NCBI GenBank assembly: GCA_015680685.1
Contig: MNCI01004927.1
Coordinates: forward strand, 283,952-327,820
Length of the DNA: 43,869 bases
From: Gnetum montanum
Lineage: Eukaryota; Streptophyta; Gnetopsida; Gnetales; Gnetaceae
Reading direction: 5' to 3'
How positions within the stretch are numbered: the first letter of the stretch is position 1; each line of letters begins with the position of its first letter. The notes beneath the pieces were generated by a model that made no database searches, was not told the origin of the DNA, and saw only the letters and a list, made by a program, of their open reading frames with translations. Made by a program: the position numbers and the translations under genes. Positions 43,391-43,869 of this stretch are shown here, piece by piece.

Positions 43391-43496
43391 GCGATATCGC
43401 GTACGCGATATCGCAGGAGAAGACGCGATATCGCGTCCGCGATATCGCATGGGATGCGATATCGCGTCGGCCGCGATATCGCGTACGCGATATCGC
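43391..43496. repeat. Array of seven GCGATATCGC palindromes in U3 of element D
   Basis: Perfect 10-bp palindromes at 43391-43400, 43405-43414, 43425-43434, 43439-43448, 43456-43465, 43473-43482 and 43487-43496. They are separated by spacers of 4, 10, 4, 7, 7 and 4 bases; the first and last spacers are both GTAC. Every copy is exact although the spacers vary, and the array lies directly upstream of the TATA box in sense orientation, so it may be a promoter element that binds a dimeric factor. Confidence 0.9.
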
Positions 43497-43522
43497 GGCC
43501 TAGTGAAAACCGCGTCTCATCA

Positions 43523-43534
43523 TACCCCCATGAC
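43523..43534 (-). other. Polypurine tract of element D
   Basis: The sense strand reads GTCATGGGGGTA immediately before the 3' LTR, matching A and B. Confidence 0.7.
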
Positions 43535-43655
43535 TGAATGAAAACTCGTCCTCGAGTTCCTTACAATAATATCAGGTAGGTATGGGATTATTAGGGAAAA
43601 TGGAACTAATGGGATGACATGTGAACGGTCTTTATTACAAGACTTGACAAAAACT

Positions 43656-43683
43656 GGTGTTCATGACAACATGGGTGAACACC
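43656..43683 (-). other. Conserved hairpin in the 3' tail of element D
   Basis: Arms GGTGTTCA (43656-43663) and TGAACACC (43676-43683) with a 12-base loop. Element A has the same arms, with one changed end base, and the same loop length at 14038-14065. The loops differ in sequence. Confidence 0.55.
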
Positions 43684-43869
43684 TTATTACAATGACATCA
43701 GGCCACAGTTGGCAGCTGAGAGAAAAGAGGAGAGAGAATAGAAGAGAAGAAAAGAGAAGAGTCTTGTTGCTGCCAACGCCTAGATTGCGCCTTTCGTTGT
43801 CCATCTGTAAGCGCATTATCAATTCCACTCCTTGCATGCTGCTTCAGCGCTGCTCCATTCCAAGTGTCT

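Larger units (their letters stand above)
42421..43522 (-). repeat. 3' LTR of element D
   Basis: 1102 bp, from TGATGAGTGGCGAGGTACCC to GCGTCTCATCA. It is longer than the LTRs of A (850) and C (691), chiefly because of a repeat block at 42780-43090 in which AGCAGCCGATTCC occurs three times, and because of the palindrome array at 43391-43496. Confidence 0.9.
42421..43869 (-). mobile_element. Element D: Gypsy retrotransposon, 3' LTR and start of body, cut by window end
   Basis: A complete LTR (42421-43522) is followed by a polypurine tract and about 330 bases of internal tail. The order (LTR, then reverse-complement polypurine tract) shows minus orientation, so this is the 3' LTR. The internal part is collinear with the tail of element A: the shared GAACTCGAGGACGAG segment, the GGTGTTCA/TGAACACC inverted repeat and a GA-rich run. 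The insertion lies in the LINE at 42420. GTCAT (42416-42420) should be the target-site duplication, but its partner is outside the window. CpG sites are better kept than in A or B, which suggests a younger or less decayed copy. Confidence 0.85.

Noticed and set aside
43391-43496. CRISPR-like array
   Set aside because: The repeats are 10-bp palindromes with 4-10 base spacers in a plant LTR. Length, spacing and context exclude a CRISPR array.
43278-43541. 87-codon plus-strand frame rich in RYR and D
   Set aside because: It is a translation of the palindrome array and U3 of the LTR of D, antisense to the element.

Overview
This is a nuclear window from a plant with a large, repeat-rich genome. 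It is AT-rich and gene-poor and is dominated by old, heavily mutated Ty3/Gypsy LTR retrotransposons and LTR remnants. A conifer or other gymnosperm would fit, but nothing here fixes the species. I recognise only one intact host gene: a four-exon, minus-strand gene for the spliceosomal core protein SmG (39788-41506).

Layout. 1-4330 is comparatively unique, higher-GC sequence with no recognisable gene. 4331-6953 is AT-rich and unidentified. 6954-7950 and 8259-9077 are two decayed solo LTRs, each with its own target-site duplication. 9078-13037 is AT-rich intergenic sequence with a small SINE-like 3' motif. 13038-22605 is element A, a complete minus-strand Gypsy element (850-bp LTRs, tRNA-Asp-type primer site, gag-protease-RT-RNase H-integrase, polypurine tract). 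22606-23622 holds a broken LINE C-terminus. 23623-37348 is element B, a longer plus-strand relative whose extra 3' ORF has a plant-transposon-protein-like patch followed by coiled coil. A solo LTR (C, 32302-32992, perfect CTATA duplication) sits inside B. 37349-39787 has a possible orphan exon and a telobox cluster. 39788-41506 is SmG. 41507-42420 holds the SmG promoter, short tandem duplications and the 3' end of a LINE. That LINE is interrupted at 42421 by element D, a minus-strand relative whose 1102-bp 3' LTR is complete but whose body runs off the window.

How the parts relate. A to F look like one extended family. Their sense-strand LTRs end in a shared block (ATGGTTGGG ... CTCATCA), and A, B and D share the purine tract (TGGGGGTA/G) beside the 3' LTR. 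The gene order and the FMDD, SDNGTHF and DxG-type motifs place A and B in the non-chromoviral Athila/Tat part of Ty3/Gypsy. All coding parts of A and B are broken by stop codons, many of the TGG-to-TAG or CAG-to-TAG kind expected from cytosine deamination, so neither can be autonomous now. The most unusual features are the start of U3, where D carries seven copies of the palindrome GCGATATCGC within 106 bp and relatives carry decayed or different palindromes, the extra ORF of B that A lacks, and short non-coding blocks after integrase that are kept in the same order in A and B.
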